A stretch of DNA of 64,000 bases from Alcaligenaceae bacterium (GTDB taxonomy: Bacteria > Pseudomonadota > Gammaproteobacteria > Burkholderiales > Burkholderiaceae_B). A program made the position numbers and the translations under genes. Numbering within the stretch: the stretch's first letter is position 1; each line of letters opens with the position of its first letter. The notes under the pieces were generated by a model. It searched no databases. It worked only from the letters and a program-made list of their open reading frames with translations, and was not told the DNA's origin. Location: assembly GCA_013416435.1 (NCBI GenBank), contig JACCEN010000005.1, forward strand, positions 233,201 through 297,200, given 5' to 3'. This document shows, in pieces, positions 45,093 through 53,837 of the stretch.

Positions 45093-45552
45093 GGTCAGCC
45101 GCCGCGCTTGCCTTCATCGACCGCCTGTTGCAGCGCCTCGTCCGTGAGGACGCGGCACGCGCCTGCTGCATGGTCTTGGCTCCGGTCGCGACGTCGTGCA
45201 TGAGGTTCAGCGCAAGAAAGTTCGCCTGCTCGTCATGGCAGCGTGCGGACACCTCGCCTTTGCTGCGATTGATGACGACGCTTCCGTCGAACAGGTATAC
45301 CTCTCTCGCCTTTTCGTCCGGAAACCGATAGTCGATCACCGATTCGACCGAGTCCAGATGGGGCGCCGGAAAATTATGGTCATGAACTTCCCTGGAAGCG
45401 ATGATGCGTTTCCAGGGGCCCGGCTCATGCCAGACGACCCAGCTCTCGGTCACCTCGTCGGGTTCGCCATACTGGTCGACGACAAGCTGCGCCGCTTCCC
45501 TCGCGTCTTCGGGCCATTCGGAAATCGAGGGTGAAATTGCCTTGCTGCTCAT
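45085..45552 (-). CDS. Conserved-type hypothetical protein in the saccharide operon
   Basis: 155 residues from ATG 45552, chosen because GGAGGT lies directly upstream; an in-frame ATG at 45564 is the only other candidate. No signal or membrane segment. WPEDAREAAQLVVDQYGEPDEVTESWVVWHEPGPWKRIIA, FPAPHLDSVESVIDYRFPDEKAREVYLFDGSVVINRSKGEVSARCHDEQANFLALNLMHDV look like a compact conserved domain, but I know no function. The C-terminal 25 residues are basic. Confidence 0.72.
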   Translation of the reverse strand: MSSKAISPSISEWPEDAREAAQLVVDQYGEPDEVTESWVVWHEPGPWKRIIASREVHDHNFPAPHLDSVESVIDYRFPDEKAREVYLFDGSVVINRSKGEVSARCHDEQANFLALNLMHDVATGAKTMQQARAASSRTRRCNRRSMKASAAADHA

Positions 45553-45606
45553 AGACACCTCCATATGTCAATGTCATGCCTGTCTCCATACCTTGCGAGG
45601 CGGGCA

Positions 45607-48351
45607 TCAAGGGCGTACCGTGCCCCTGGTCAAAGCGAGAACCGTGGCAATCAGTTCGCGCGGGTCCACCGGCTTGGTCATGTAGACCTGGAAGCCGGCA
45701 AGCAATGCATAAAGACGATCTTCATTGGCGGAATGCCCGGAAAGCGCGATGGCGGGAAGGCGGCGCGCGAGCGGGACATTGCGTTGCTCCTCCATCTGTC
45801 GGATCCGGCCCATCACCTGGTATCCATCGATTTCGCCCAAGGAAATATCGCAAACCAGCACGTCCGGCCATCGAGCCTGTGGAAGTTCGTTGAGCGCATT
45901 GACCGCTGTTTCTCCGGATGCGAATCGAATCGTCCGAGCGCCGTGATCTTCCAGGGATTCCCCCAGCAGCATGCGCGCCTCCTGCAGGTCATCCACGATA
46001 TAGATGCTCAGGCTTTTGAGGGGTTCTGGAATTGCGGGTTGGGGCAGCGGCCGGGGTGCACGGTCGACGACGGCGCGCAAAGGCATGCTCAGAACGAATG
46101 CGAGGCCGGAGCCGTCCGCGGCCGGCCGTGTCTCGAACCGCCCACCCATTTGCTCCATCAGTGCACTTGCACGGAGTGGATCAAGCAGCTCCACCTCGGC
46201 TTCGGTCACTGCGGGCAACGACGCTTCATCGCTTCCGGACGCCGCGGCCGGTTCGTCATTGCGATGCGTCAGTCGTCCGTCCGTGATGATCACCGCAACG
46301 TCGCCTCCCTGGCGTTCAAGACTTATCGCTATGCGTCCGTCGGACGGCGTGAAGGCGACGGCATTCTCCAGCATCCCTGCAAGCAACCGCTGCAAGGCGG
46401 CCGGATCGCCTGTGACGCGGGCCGCATCGGCGCGGATCGAAGTGTAGAGGGCGGTGCCGCGCGCATCGATGGCGGCCCGCAGCGAATCGATGACTCCCGC
46501 CACCAGGGCCACCAGATTGATCGGCTGAGGACTGAGCCGGGTCCCGGTCTCGTCCAGAGCCTCCTGCTGCAGCTGCAACTGCCACATCTGGGCATATTGG
46601 CCTTGCATGCGCAGCAGTGCCTGATGCGTACCGCGCTCTACGATGCGGCCGTGGTCCATGACCAGGATCAGGTCGGCATCGACGATGGTGGACAGACGGT
46701 GCGCGATGATGAGCGTGGAACGTCCGCGCGACAGATGCTTGAGCTCCTGCTGGATGGCTCGCTCGGTGCGTGTGTCGAGGGCGGAGGTGGCTTCATCCAG
46801 CACGAGTATGGGCGGGTTCTTCAGAAAGGCCCGCGCGATGGCAATGCGCTGACGCTCGCCGCCCGAAAGCTTGACGCCCCGTTCGCCGACGGGCGTATCG
46901 TACTGAGAGGGCAGGCTTTCTATCAGATCATGGATGCGGGCCGCTTTGGCGGCGTCTATCACCTGGGCGGCGGTCGCTCCCGGCTTTCCATAGGCGATGT
47001 TGTAGAAGATGGTGTTGTTGAAGAGCAGGGATTCTTGCGGCACCACGCCGATGCTGGCGCGCAAGCTGGCCTGGGTGACGCTTCGCACGTCCTGGCCGTC
47101 TATGGAGATGCTGCCGTGATCGGTGTCGTAGAGGCGAAGGAGCAGGCGCGCCAGCGTTGATTTCCCGGAACCGCTGCCACCTACCACCGCGACCTGCTGG
47201 GCCGGCTCTATGCGAAAGCTCACCTCATGCAGAATCTGCCGGGCGGGTTCATAGGCGAAGTCGACCTTGTCGAAGCTGACGGCGCCGCCAGCGACCTGCA
47301 GCGCGGGCAGCTCATCGCCGGCCTCCGTCTCCGTCGGCAGGCGCAGCAGGTTGGACATGCGTTCGGCATTGATCAACGCCTCGCGCGTCTGGCGAAAGAC
47401 CAGGCCGAGCGTATTGAGCGGCAGGCATACTTGTATGACATAGGCATTGATCAGCACCAGATCGCCCACCGTGAGCGTGCCGTCGACGACATCCTGGCCG
47501 GCCATCAGCATGACCGTCGCCACGCCGGCGGCGATGATGGCGCTTTGCCCGACATGAAGAATGGACAGCGCTTTCTGATTGTCCAGGCCGACACCGATCC
47601 AGCGATTCATGATGCCGCCCAAGCGCTGCGATTCCGCCTGTTCGCTGGTGTACAGCTTGACGGTCTCGTAGTTCGTCAGGCTGTCCACCAGATGCCCGCT
47701 GGCCGCTGAATCCAGCTCGTTCAGGGCGCGCTGGTGGCGAATCCGTCGTTCCGTGAATACGATGGTATGAATGGTGTAGGCGATGAAGGTCAGCGCCAGC
47801 ACGGCGGCGAACCCCATGGCATAGGCCGAGAGCAGGATGATGACGATGGATACGATCTCGATGACCGTCGGCAGTACCGTGAACAGGGCTGTGCCCAGCA
47901 GGAAGCCTATGCCCGCCGTCCCCCTGGAAACATCCCGCGCAAACGCTCCTGTCTGCTGGCCGCCATGAAAGCGAGCGCCCAACTGGTGAAGGTGGTCGAA
48001 GACCCGGACGGTGAAGTCCGCGACGGCGGTAGCGGCAACCTTGGCGAAGGCCATGTCGCGCAGCTCGGTAAAAACTCCTGATAGAAATCGCAGCAAGGCA
48101 TAGGCCAGGAGCAGGAAGACAGGCAGCGACAGGGAAGAGGTTTCGCCTTCCAGGCTGTCTATGATGTTCTTCAGTGCAACCGGAACCAGCAGGGCGAATA
48201 TCTTGGCCGCGACCAGCAGGGCAAGCGCGGCGGCCGTGCGCCGGCGAAATCGCCAGACGACTTCCCATATGGTGGCGGCGATTTCGCGTTGACCCGACGA
48301 ACCAAATTTCGGGGGACGAATGGCCTTGACGTATGTTTTCAAGAGGACCAT
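45607..48351 (-). CDS. ABC exporter fused to kinase-like ATPase and receiver domains
   Basis: 914 residues. ABC transmembrane domain (about 35-330, six helices) and nucleotide-binding domain (about 350-600: Walker A GGSGSGKST near 395, signature LSGGERQR near 495, Walker B ILVLDEAT, H-loop IIAHRLST) of the Atm1/HMT1 type. After it, about 610-765 resembles a histidine-kinase HATPase domain: N-box-like LLAGMLENAVAFTPSDG (near 660) and a final LMEQMGGRFETRP...GLAFVLSMPL segment, with no phosphoaccepting His box. Residues about 780-905 are a full receiver: IVDD, phosphoacceptor Asp in LVCDISLG (near 831), ALSGHS and MTKPVD. I know no common family with this order. It is 3 bp after the preceding small gene. 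Confidence 0.88.
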   Translation of the reverse strand: MVLLKTYVKAIRPPKFGSSGQREIAATIWEVVWRFRRRTAAALALLVAAKIFALLVPVALKNIIDSLEGETSSLSLPVFLLLAYALLRFLSGVFTELRDMAFAKVAATAVADFTVRVFDHLHQLGARFHGGQQTGAFARDVSRGTAGIGFLLGTALFTVLPTVIEIVSIVIILLSAYAMGFAAVLALTFIAYTIHTIVFTERRIRHQRALNELDSAASGHLVDSLTNYETVKLYTSEQAESQRLGGIMNRWIGVGLDNQKALSILHVGQSAIIAAGVATVMLMAGQDVVDGTLTVGDLVLINAYVIQVCLPLNTLGLVFRQTREALINAERMSNLLRLPTETEAGDELPALQVAGGAVSFDKVDFAYEPARQILHEVSFRIEPAQQVAVVGGSGSGKSTLARLLLRLYDTDHGSISIDGQDVRSVTQASLRASIGVVPQESLLFNNTIFYNIAYGKPGATAAQVIDAAKAARIHDLIESLPSQYDTPVGERGVKLSGGERQRIAIARAFLKNPPILVLDEATSALDTRTERAIQQELKHLSRGRSTLIIAHRLSTIVDADLILVMDHGRIVERGTHQALLRMQGQYAQMWQLQLQQEALDETGTRLSPQPINLVALVAGVIDSLRAAIDARGTALYTSIRADAARVTGDPAALQRLLAGMLENAVAFTPSDGRIAISLERQGGDVAVIITDGRLTHRNDEPAAASGSDEASLPAVTEAEVELLDPLRASALMEQMGGRFETRPAADGSGLAFVLSMPLRAVVDRAPRPLPQPAIPEPLKSLSIYIVDDLQEARMLLGESLEDHGARTIRFASGETAVNALNELPQARWPDVLVCDISLGEIDGYQVMGRIRQMEEQRNVPLARRLPAIALSGHSANEDRLYALLAGFQVYMTKPVDPRELIATVLALTRGTVRP

Positions 48352-48354
48352 CGT

Positions 48355-48894
48355 TCAGATCAAGGGGAGCGAGTGCGGCCTGGCCGCATCATGCTCGCCG
48401 AGTTCCAGGCGTTCAGGGATCTGCAAGGCTTTCTTTTTCGCGATCGCGCGCAACAGGCTGGCGATGCTGGTGCCGACCGCCTCGTCGAACCAGGGATCGG
48501 CCCCGCTGACGCCCACCGCGATGCCTTCGTGCCATATGCCGCCCCAGACGCCGGTATCGGTCGCGCGCAGCAAGTGCGGTGCCATGTAGCGGAGCTCATG
48601 GCCACTGCGTCGGGCGCGCCAGCATATTCTTGCCTTCTCCCGCGCGTATTGCGCATAGTCCGCGTCCCAGGCGTCGCGGTCGCCCACGGAGTATTCATAG
48701 AGAATGGCTTGCTCGAAGCCGCAGTCGGCGGGACCCAGGGCGGGGTCCATGATGACGATGTACAGGAAGCCGCTTTCACCGAGCCGCCGTGAAGCGATGC
48801 CTTTTTCGATCATGGGCAGGGCAAGGTCCACGGCTTCCTTTGCGGCGGCTTTGCCGGCCAGGGCGCTGCCGGGGGGCGTGTGCGCTACGCTCAT
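48355..48894 (-). CDS. Hypothetical protein paired with the ABC fusion
   Basis: 179 residues from ATG 48894 (GAGG upstream; the ATG at 48936 is less likely). The N-terminal part (AAAKEAVDLALPMIEKGIASRRLGESGFLYIVIMDPALGP) and the C-terminal WFDEAVGTSIASLLRAIAKKKALQ look helical and alpha/beta; a middle basic/aromatic segment is ICWRARRSGHELRYMAPHLLRA. No family recognised, no signal. The 3-bp spacing to the exporter suggests a functional partner, perhaps a soluble subunit or substrate-related protein. Confidence 0.68.
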   Translation of the reverse strand: MSVAHTPPGSALAGKAAAKEAVDLALPMIEKGIASRRLGESGFLYIVIMDPALGPADCGFEQAILYEYSVGDRDAWDADYAQYAREKARICWRARRSGHELRYMAPHLLRATDTGVWGGIWHEGIAVGVSGADPWFDEAVGTSIASLLRAIAKKKALQIPERLELGEHDAARPHSLPLI

Positions 48895-48978
48895 TTCCAG
48901 TCCTCGCAGTATGGTTGACTGGTGCCCGGCCAGCAAATCGTATGCCGAGAGCGTGCTGAATCGACGAGGCGGGCGCCG

Positions 48979-49458
48979 CTAGAAGTAAGCCAGCAGGCGG
49001 CCGAGGGTGCCTGCCGCTATCCATAGCGCGAGCGATGCGGCCGCCTGGACGCGGCCCAGCGCGGGGGCTGCCAGGTCCCATGCTTCAGGGCGGCCAGACC
49101 AAAGCTTCCTGAACAGCAAGGCGTTGGCGATCCCCAAAGCGATGCAGGCCAGCTTGATGAAAAAAAGAGGATTATCCAGCAATGGTCCGGCATCCGCGGC
49201 GAACAGCAGCGCGCCGCTGGCAAGCAGCAGGGCGAGTCCGCCGGCGGCCAGCGGAGTCAGCAGCGCCGAGACATCCGGCAGAGGAAATTTTCGGGCAAGG
49301 CCCAGAAGACGGAGGTCCAGCAACAGCATCGCGCCCAGCAGCAGGACGAGGCCCGCGAGGTGAATGAGATTGACGATGGGGTAGGCGCTGCCCGATGTGC
49401 GCATCCATTCGCCGAGCGGCGAGTGCTCCAGCCACGCCGCCCACTGAGCGGTGATCAT
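48979..49458 (-). CDS. DUF6644/DUF2214-like membrane protein
   Basis: 159 residues with four predicted transmembrane helices (about 25-50, 62-88, 95-118, 134-156). Conserved-looking SAYPIVNLIHLAGLVLLLGAMLLLDLRLLGLARKFP. Such four-helix proteins are often found beside DUF6152 genes, as here (29 bp gap). Possibly a redox or copper-linked membrane partner; unproven. Confidence 0.7.
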   Translation of the reverse strand: MITAQWAAWLEHSPLGEWMRTSGSAYPIVNLIHLAGLVLLLGAMLLLDLRLLGLARKFPLPDVSALLTPLAAGGLALLLASGALLFAADAGPLLDNPLFFIKLACIALGIANALLFRKLWSGRPEAWDLAAPALGRVQAAASLALWIAAGTLGRLLAYF

Positions 49459-49487
49459 GGTCGTCTATTTTCCGGCTTCGACGGGCG

Positions 49488-49838
49488 TCAACGCAGCTCG
49501 ATGGTCTTGCCATCGACGGTGATGCGCTCGGCACGAATTTCCGGTGTGCCGTCGCGGCGTGGATAGCCTTCTATTTTTACCGATTTGCCCTTGATCAAGG
49601 CCTCTTTGGGCAGGCCGCGCGATTCCATGCGGCGGGTGGGGGCAAGGATGACGTCCCATTCGCGGCCCTGATGTTCTATCTTCACCTGGGCGTGCGGGTT
49701 TCTGTACTGCACTTCGGTCAGCGTGGTTTCCAGCTTCATGACCTTGTCGGCATCGTAGGCGCTCCAGCCATGATGCGCCCAGGCGGCGCTTCCGAGCAGG
49801 CTCAGCGTGAGCGCGCCAAGCAATGATTTGAGCGGCAT
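49488..49838 (-). CDS. DUF6152 family exported protein
   Basis: 116 residues. A signal peptide ending SAAWA is followed by a mature N-terminus HHGWSAYDADKVMKLETTLTEVQYRNPHAQVKIEHQGREWDVILAPTRRMESRGL, the DUF6152 pattern. The N-terminal HHGW could bind a metal. Periplasmic. Paired with the membrane gene downstream. Confidence 0.8.
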   Translation of the reverse strand: MPLKSLLGALTLSLLGSAAWAHHGWSAYDADKVMKLETTLTEVQYRNPHAQVKIEHQGREWDVILAPTRRMESRGLPKEALIKGKSVKIEGYPRRDGTPEIRAERITVDGKTIELR

Positions 49839-49921
49839 GTCGGTCTCCGTATGAAAGTGGGCGACGAGCCGATTATAGTCACGATAGAATCGAGTGCATT
49901 CTTTTCATTGGAGGCCATTGC

Positions 49922-50938
49922 ATGCGTTCCGCTATGAAAACACCCCTCTTCGCGCTGCGCCGCAAAGGCCGCCTTGCCGCGATGATTCTCGCCGCCGCGC
50001 TCGGCGCCGTATCGGGATGCCCCGCCGCGTTTGCGCAGGTACCCGCCATGCAGGCATCACAGGCGCCCGGCTACTATCGCATGATGATCGGCGGCTTTGA
50101 AGTCACCGCGCTGTACGACGGCAGCATTCCATTGGGCGTCGATCTCCTGAAAGGCGCCGGCAGCGAAGAGCTTGCGCGCTTGATCGAGCACGGTTTCGTA
50201 CCGGTTTCGCCGAATGGGGTGCAGACGGCGGTGAACGCCTATCTGGTCCATACCGGCAAGAACCTGATACTGGTCGATGCCGGCGCCGCGACCTGTTTAG
50301 GCCCCACGCTCGGAGCCGTCTCCCGCAATATCGAGGCATCGGGATACAGCGTCGCGCAGGTGGATGCGGTTCTCCTCACCCACCTCCATGGCGACCATGC
50401 TTGCGGCATCGTCGGACCCGACGGCGCGCCCGCGTTCCCCAATGCGACGCTGCACGTGGCCGAGGATGAAGCCGCCTTCTGGCTCAATACGGAGATTGCG
50501 GCGCAAGCCCCCCAGGACGCCCAACCCTTTTTCAAGATGGCGCAAGCCGCCGTCGCTCCCTATCGCGCGGCCGGCAAGCTCAAGCGCTTCAAGACGGGCG
50601 AACGCCTGATGCCCGGCGTGGAAGCCGTGCCCCTGCACGGGCATACGCCGGGGCATGGGGGCTATATGTTCGCTTCCGATGGCCAGGCAATGCTGATATG
50701 GGGCGACGTCATACACAGCCACGCCGTGCAATTCGTCCGGCCCGACGTATCGATCGAATTCGATACCGATCCGCAGCAGGCCATTGCGAGCCGGCGCCAG
50801 GTATTGGCCGATGCGGTCAAGCAAAAATACTGGATTGCCGGTGCGCATCTGCCTTTCCCGGGCATCGGCCATGTTCGCCATGCGGGCGAACGCTACGAAT
50901 GGATTCCCGCCGAGTACGCGCCGTTGCCGGCCAACTGA
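49922..50938 (+). CDS. Exported MBL-fold metallo-hydrolase
   Basis: 338 residues. Signal peptide (RRKGRLAAMILAAALGAVSGCPAAFAQ). The metallo-beta-lactamase fold has the zinc motif LLTHLHGDHACG, then LHGHTPGHGGYMF and LIWGDVIHSHAVQF, and a C-terminal His in GAHLPFPGIGHV. Related enzymes include lactonases and thioesterase-type hydrolases; substrate unknown. Divergent from the DUF6152 gene. Confidence 0.87.
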   Translation: MRSAMKTPLFALRRKGRLAAMILAAALGAVSGCPAAFAQVPAMQASQAPGYYRMMIGGFEVTALYDGSIPLGVDLLKGAGSEELARLIEHGFVPVSPNGVQTAVNAYLVHTGKNLILVDAGAATCLGPTLGAVSRNIEASGYSVAQVDAVLLTHLHGDHACGIVGPDGAPAFPNATLHVAEDEAAFWLNTEIAAQAPQDAQPFFKMAQAAVAPYRAAGKLKRFKTGERLMPGVEAVPLHGHTPGHGGYMFASDGQAMLIWGDVIHSHAVQFVRPDVSIEFDTDPQQAIASRRQVLADAVKQKYWIAGAHLPFPGIGHVRHAGERYEWIPAEYAPLPAN

Positions 50939-50974
50939 TACCGGGCCGCGCTTTCAAAAGTTCATGGAGACGAA

Positions 50975-51565
50975 ATGTTGAAGGTTTATGCAATCAATGG
51001 AATTACACCAGTCGTTGACCCGGAGGCCTATGTGCATCCGACGGCGGTGCTGATCGGCGACGTAATCGTCGGGCCTGGCGTTTATGTGGGGCCGCTTGCC
51101 AGCCTGCGCGGCGATTTCGGCCGCATCGAGCTGCGCCGCGGTTCGAACGTACAGGACACCTGCGTGATACACGGCGTAGCCGAGAACGACACCATTGTCG
51201 ACGTTGATGGTCATGTCGGGCATGGCGCCGTCCTGCATGGCTGCACCATAGGCCGCAACGCCCTGATCGGCATGAACGCGGTCGTGATGGACCAGGCCGT
51301 CGTCGGCGAATGCAGCATCGTGGCGGCGATGGCCTTTGTGAAGGTCGGCATGACGATTCCTCCGCGCAGCCTGGTGGTGGGCGCGCCCGCGCGCGTGCTG
51401 CGCGAACTGACAGACGCGGACATCGATCATAAGTCGTACGGCACGCGGCAATATCAATTGCTGACGACCCGATGCCTGCAAACCATGCAGGCGGTGGATC
51501 CTCTGGACCGGGTCGAGGAAAACCGCGCTCGCCTGCCGCTGGACGTCATTAATCCGTCCAGGTAG
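50975..51565 (+). CDS. Gamma-carbonic-anhydrase-fold protein (PaaY/CaiE-like)
   Basis: 196-residue left-handed beta-helix of hexapeptide repeats. Metal-site residues lie in RRGSNVQDTCVIHG and DGHVGHGAVLHGCTIGRNALIGMNAVVMD. It resembles PaaY/CaiE, thioesterase-like gamma-CA proteins that remove dead-end CoA adducts. Starts 36 bp after the MBL gene, same strand. Confidence 0.87.
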   Translation: MLKVYAINGITPVVDPEAYVHPTAVLIGDVIVGPGVYVGPLASLRGDFGRIELRRGSNVQDTCVIHGVAENDTIVDVDGHVGHGAVLHGCTIGRNALIGMNAVVMDQAVVGECSIVAAMAFVKVGMTIPPRSLVVGAPARVLRELTDADIDHKSYGTRQYQLLTTRCLQTMQAVDPLDRVEENRARLPLDVINPSR

Positions 51566-51577
51566 CGGCAGGCCGAT

Positions 51578-52738
51578 TCAGTCGAAGATTTCGGGATTCA
51601 GCAAAACGGAGCGATCGACGTTGCGGATGTCGTTGCGCCCGCAGAAGCCCATGGTGATGTCCATTTCATTGGCGATCATCTGCAGGCAGCGGGTGACGCC
51701 GGCTTCGCCCATGGCGCCGAGCGCATACAAGAACGACCTTCCTATCATCGTCCCGCTTGCACCCAGCGCGATGGCCTTCAGGACGTCCTGCCCTGAGCGG
51801 ATGCCGCCGTCCATCCAGACTTCGATTTCCTTGCCCACGGCATGCGCGATGGCGGGCAGTGCGGAAATCGATGAAGGCGCGCCGTCGAGCTGACGGCCCC
51901 CATGGTTGGAGACGACCAGCGCGTCCGCTCCCGATTCCACGGCCAGGCGCGCGTCTTCGGGATCCATGATGCCTTTCACGATGATCTTTCCGCCCCAGCG
52001 ATTCTTGATCCACTCCATGTCTTTCCAGCTCAGGCTGGGGTCGAACTGCTCGGCGGTCCAGGAAGACAGCGATGACAGGTCGCCGACGCCCTTGGCGTGG
52101 CCGACGATGTTGCCGAAGCTGCGCCGCTTGGTACCCAGCATGTTCAGGCACCAGCGCGGCTTGGTGGCCAGGTTGATCATGTTGGCCAGGGTGGGCTTGG
52201 GCGGGGTGGAGAGCCCGTTCTTGATGTCCTTGTGGCGCTGGCCCAGCACCTGCAGGTCGAGCGTAAGGACGAGGGCGGAGCAGTTCGCCGCCTTCGCGCG
52301 GTCGATCAGCCGTTCGATGAAGTCGCGGTCCCGCATGACGTACAGCTGGAACCAGAAAGGCTTGTGCGTATGCGCCGCGATGTCTTCGATGGAGCAGATG
52401 CTCATGGTGGACAAGGTGAAGGGTATGCCGAACTTCTCGGCCGCCTTGGCACCCAGGATCTCGCCGTCGGCGTGCTGCATGCCCGTCAGGCCGGTGGGCG
52501 CAATGGCGACCGGCATTGCCACATCCTGCCCGATCATCGTGCTGCGCAGGCTGCGTTTGTCGATATCCACGGCCACCCGCTGCCGCAGCTTCAGTTTATG
52601 GAAGTCGGTTTCGTTGGCGCGGTATGTGCCCTCGGTCCAGGACCCGGAGTCGGCATAATCGTAGAACATCCTGGGCACGCGCCGGCGGGCAAGCAGGCGG
52701 AAGTCCTCGACGCAGGTGATTTTGGACGGTGTGGACAA
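51578..52738 (-). CDS. lldD: FMN-dependent L-lactate dehydrogenase family enzyme
   Basis: 386 residues. FMN alpha-hydroxy-acid dehydrogenase TIM barrel: PRMFYDYADSGSWTEGTYRANE, MPVAIAPTGLTGMQHADGE, WFQLYVMRDR, IIVKGIMDPEDARLAVESGADALVVSNHGGRQLDGAPSS (catalytic His in SNHGGRQ) and IWMDGGIRSGQDVLKAIALGA-like phosphate site. The likely start is TTG at 52738, eight bases after AGGAG; the open frame upstream is antisense to nothing conserved. It oxidises L-lactate (or a related hydroxy acid) to the keto acid. Confidence 0.88.
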   Translation of the reverse strand: MSTPSKITCVEDFRLLARRRVPRMFYDYADSGSWTEGTYRANETDFHKLKLRQRVAVDIDKRSLRSTMIGQDVAMPVAIAPTGLTGMQHADGEILGAKAAEKFGIPFTLSTMSICSIEDIAAHTHKPFWFQLYVMRDRDFIERLIDRAKAANCSALVLTLDLQVLGQRHKDIKNGLSTPPKPTLANMINLATKPRWCLNMLGTKRRSFGNIVGHAKGVGDLSSLSSWTAEQFDPSLSWKDMEWIKNRWGGKIIVKGIMDPEDARLAVESGADALVVSNHGGRQLDGAPSSISALPAIAHAVGKEIEVWMDGGIRSGQDVLKAIALGASGTMIGRSFLYALGAMGEAGVTRCLQMIANEMDITMGFCGRNDIRNVDRSVLLNPEIFD

Positions 52739-52815
52739 TTTGGAGGCTCCTGATGTTATCGGACAGAACAGCGCAAAAAGTAACGCATTGTTCACGGAAA
52801 ATCCACCATGGCGGT

Positions 52816-53745
52816 TCAGAGGAACTTCAGGGCGTCGACGGAATGCGCGTAGACCATGACGGCATCGCCTCCGTTCCACCAGATGACGCGCGCCAGCTTG
52901 GCGTGGCGCGCGATGTCGAGCGCCTGGACGGGATCGCTTTCGATGAAGTGAGTGTGCCGGCGCTCCAGGATGGCGGCGGCTTTGTGTCGGGACGTGTCGG
53001 CGGCACCGTGCCGGGATTCATCGCGCATGATCAGCGGTCCCATGAAACCGTGGCGGTCCAGCCAGGCTCTCGTTCGCGGGCGGTCCTGCTCGGGACGCCC
53101 CGTGATGATGGTGCTTCGGGCGAGGTCGAGGGCGGGCAGGGTCTCGCTAAGGGGCAGGACGTCGCGTTCCGCCAGCGTGTCGTGCAGCGCCATGGCGTAG
53201 CGCTCTTCGGGCAGATCCATCAGCAACACGCCGTCCAGGTCTATCGCCCACGAGGCATACTCATGCTGCGGCCGGCGAGGCCGATTGAACGTGGCATCGA
53301 AAGCGTCGGTGATCGAGTGGCGTTCCCAAGGGAACCAGGCGCGGCATCCCTCTGGAACGGCCGGGCCGAAGTCCGGCCGGATCCGCGACTCGGTGTCGTG
53401 CGCAAGGGCGAAGATCCGCAGCTCGTAGCCCCTACGGCGCAGGAAGTCGGCACTGTCCGACAGGGTGGTGCCTCGGCCGGCGATGTCCTCGACCAGCAGT
53501 ATGCGGCAGCGCGCCGGTGGCCGGCCGACGGTATACCAGGAGACGCGGCGCTGACTGCGCGCATACGCCACTGCGTGCAAGGGCAGGGACAGTTCGGTGG
53601 CGATCATGGTGGCAGGCACGATGCCGCCGCGGGCGATGGCCACCACGGCATCGAAGCGTTCTGCGCGCCATTGCGGCAGATACTCCGATATCACGCTTTC
53701 GATGAGCGCATAGTCGTAGGGAAACGCATTGCAGTGCTGGGACAT
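52816..53745 (-). CDS. Phosphoribosyltransferase fused to a HAD-like domain
   Basis: 309 residues. N-terminal type I PRTase (about 1-125): AVVAIARGGIVPATMIA and the PRPP-binding motif ILLVEDIAGRGTTLSD. C-terminal HAD-like phosphatase (about 145-300): WAIDLDGVLLMD (DxDxV), TIITGRPEQDRPRT (motif II), HKAAAI (motif III Lys) and THFIESDPVQA (motif IV). Substrate unknown; a nucleotide salvage or repair role is inferred. Independent gene between lldD and the efflux operon. Confidence 0.85.
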   Translation of the reverse strand: MSQHCNAFPYDYALIESVISEYLPQWRAERFDAVVAIARGGIVPATMIATELSLPLHAVAYARSQRRVSWYTVGRPPARCRILLVEDIAGRGTTLSDSADFLRRRGYELRIFALAHDTESRIRPDFGPAVPEGCRAWFPWERHSITDAFDATFNRPRRPQHEYASWAIDLDGVLLMDLPEERYAMALHDTLAERDVLPLSETLPALDLARSTIITGRPEQDRPRTRAWLDRHGFMGPLIMRDESRHGAADTSRHKAAAILERRHTHFIESDPVQALDIARHAKLARVIWWNGGDAVMVYAHSVDALKFL

Positions 53746-53837
53746 GGGTTCGATGGAGCGAGGGAATGCTTACCGAGTGTAACCAGGAAACCCCGTATAC
53801 TGGCCAATTGACCCTGTCGACATGACATGAATGCCCG

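Noticed and set aside
45565..47160. 531-codon open frame on the + strand
   Set aside because: Antisense to the ABC fusion gene, no homology, no ribosome-binding site.
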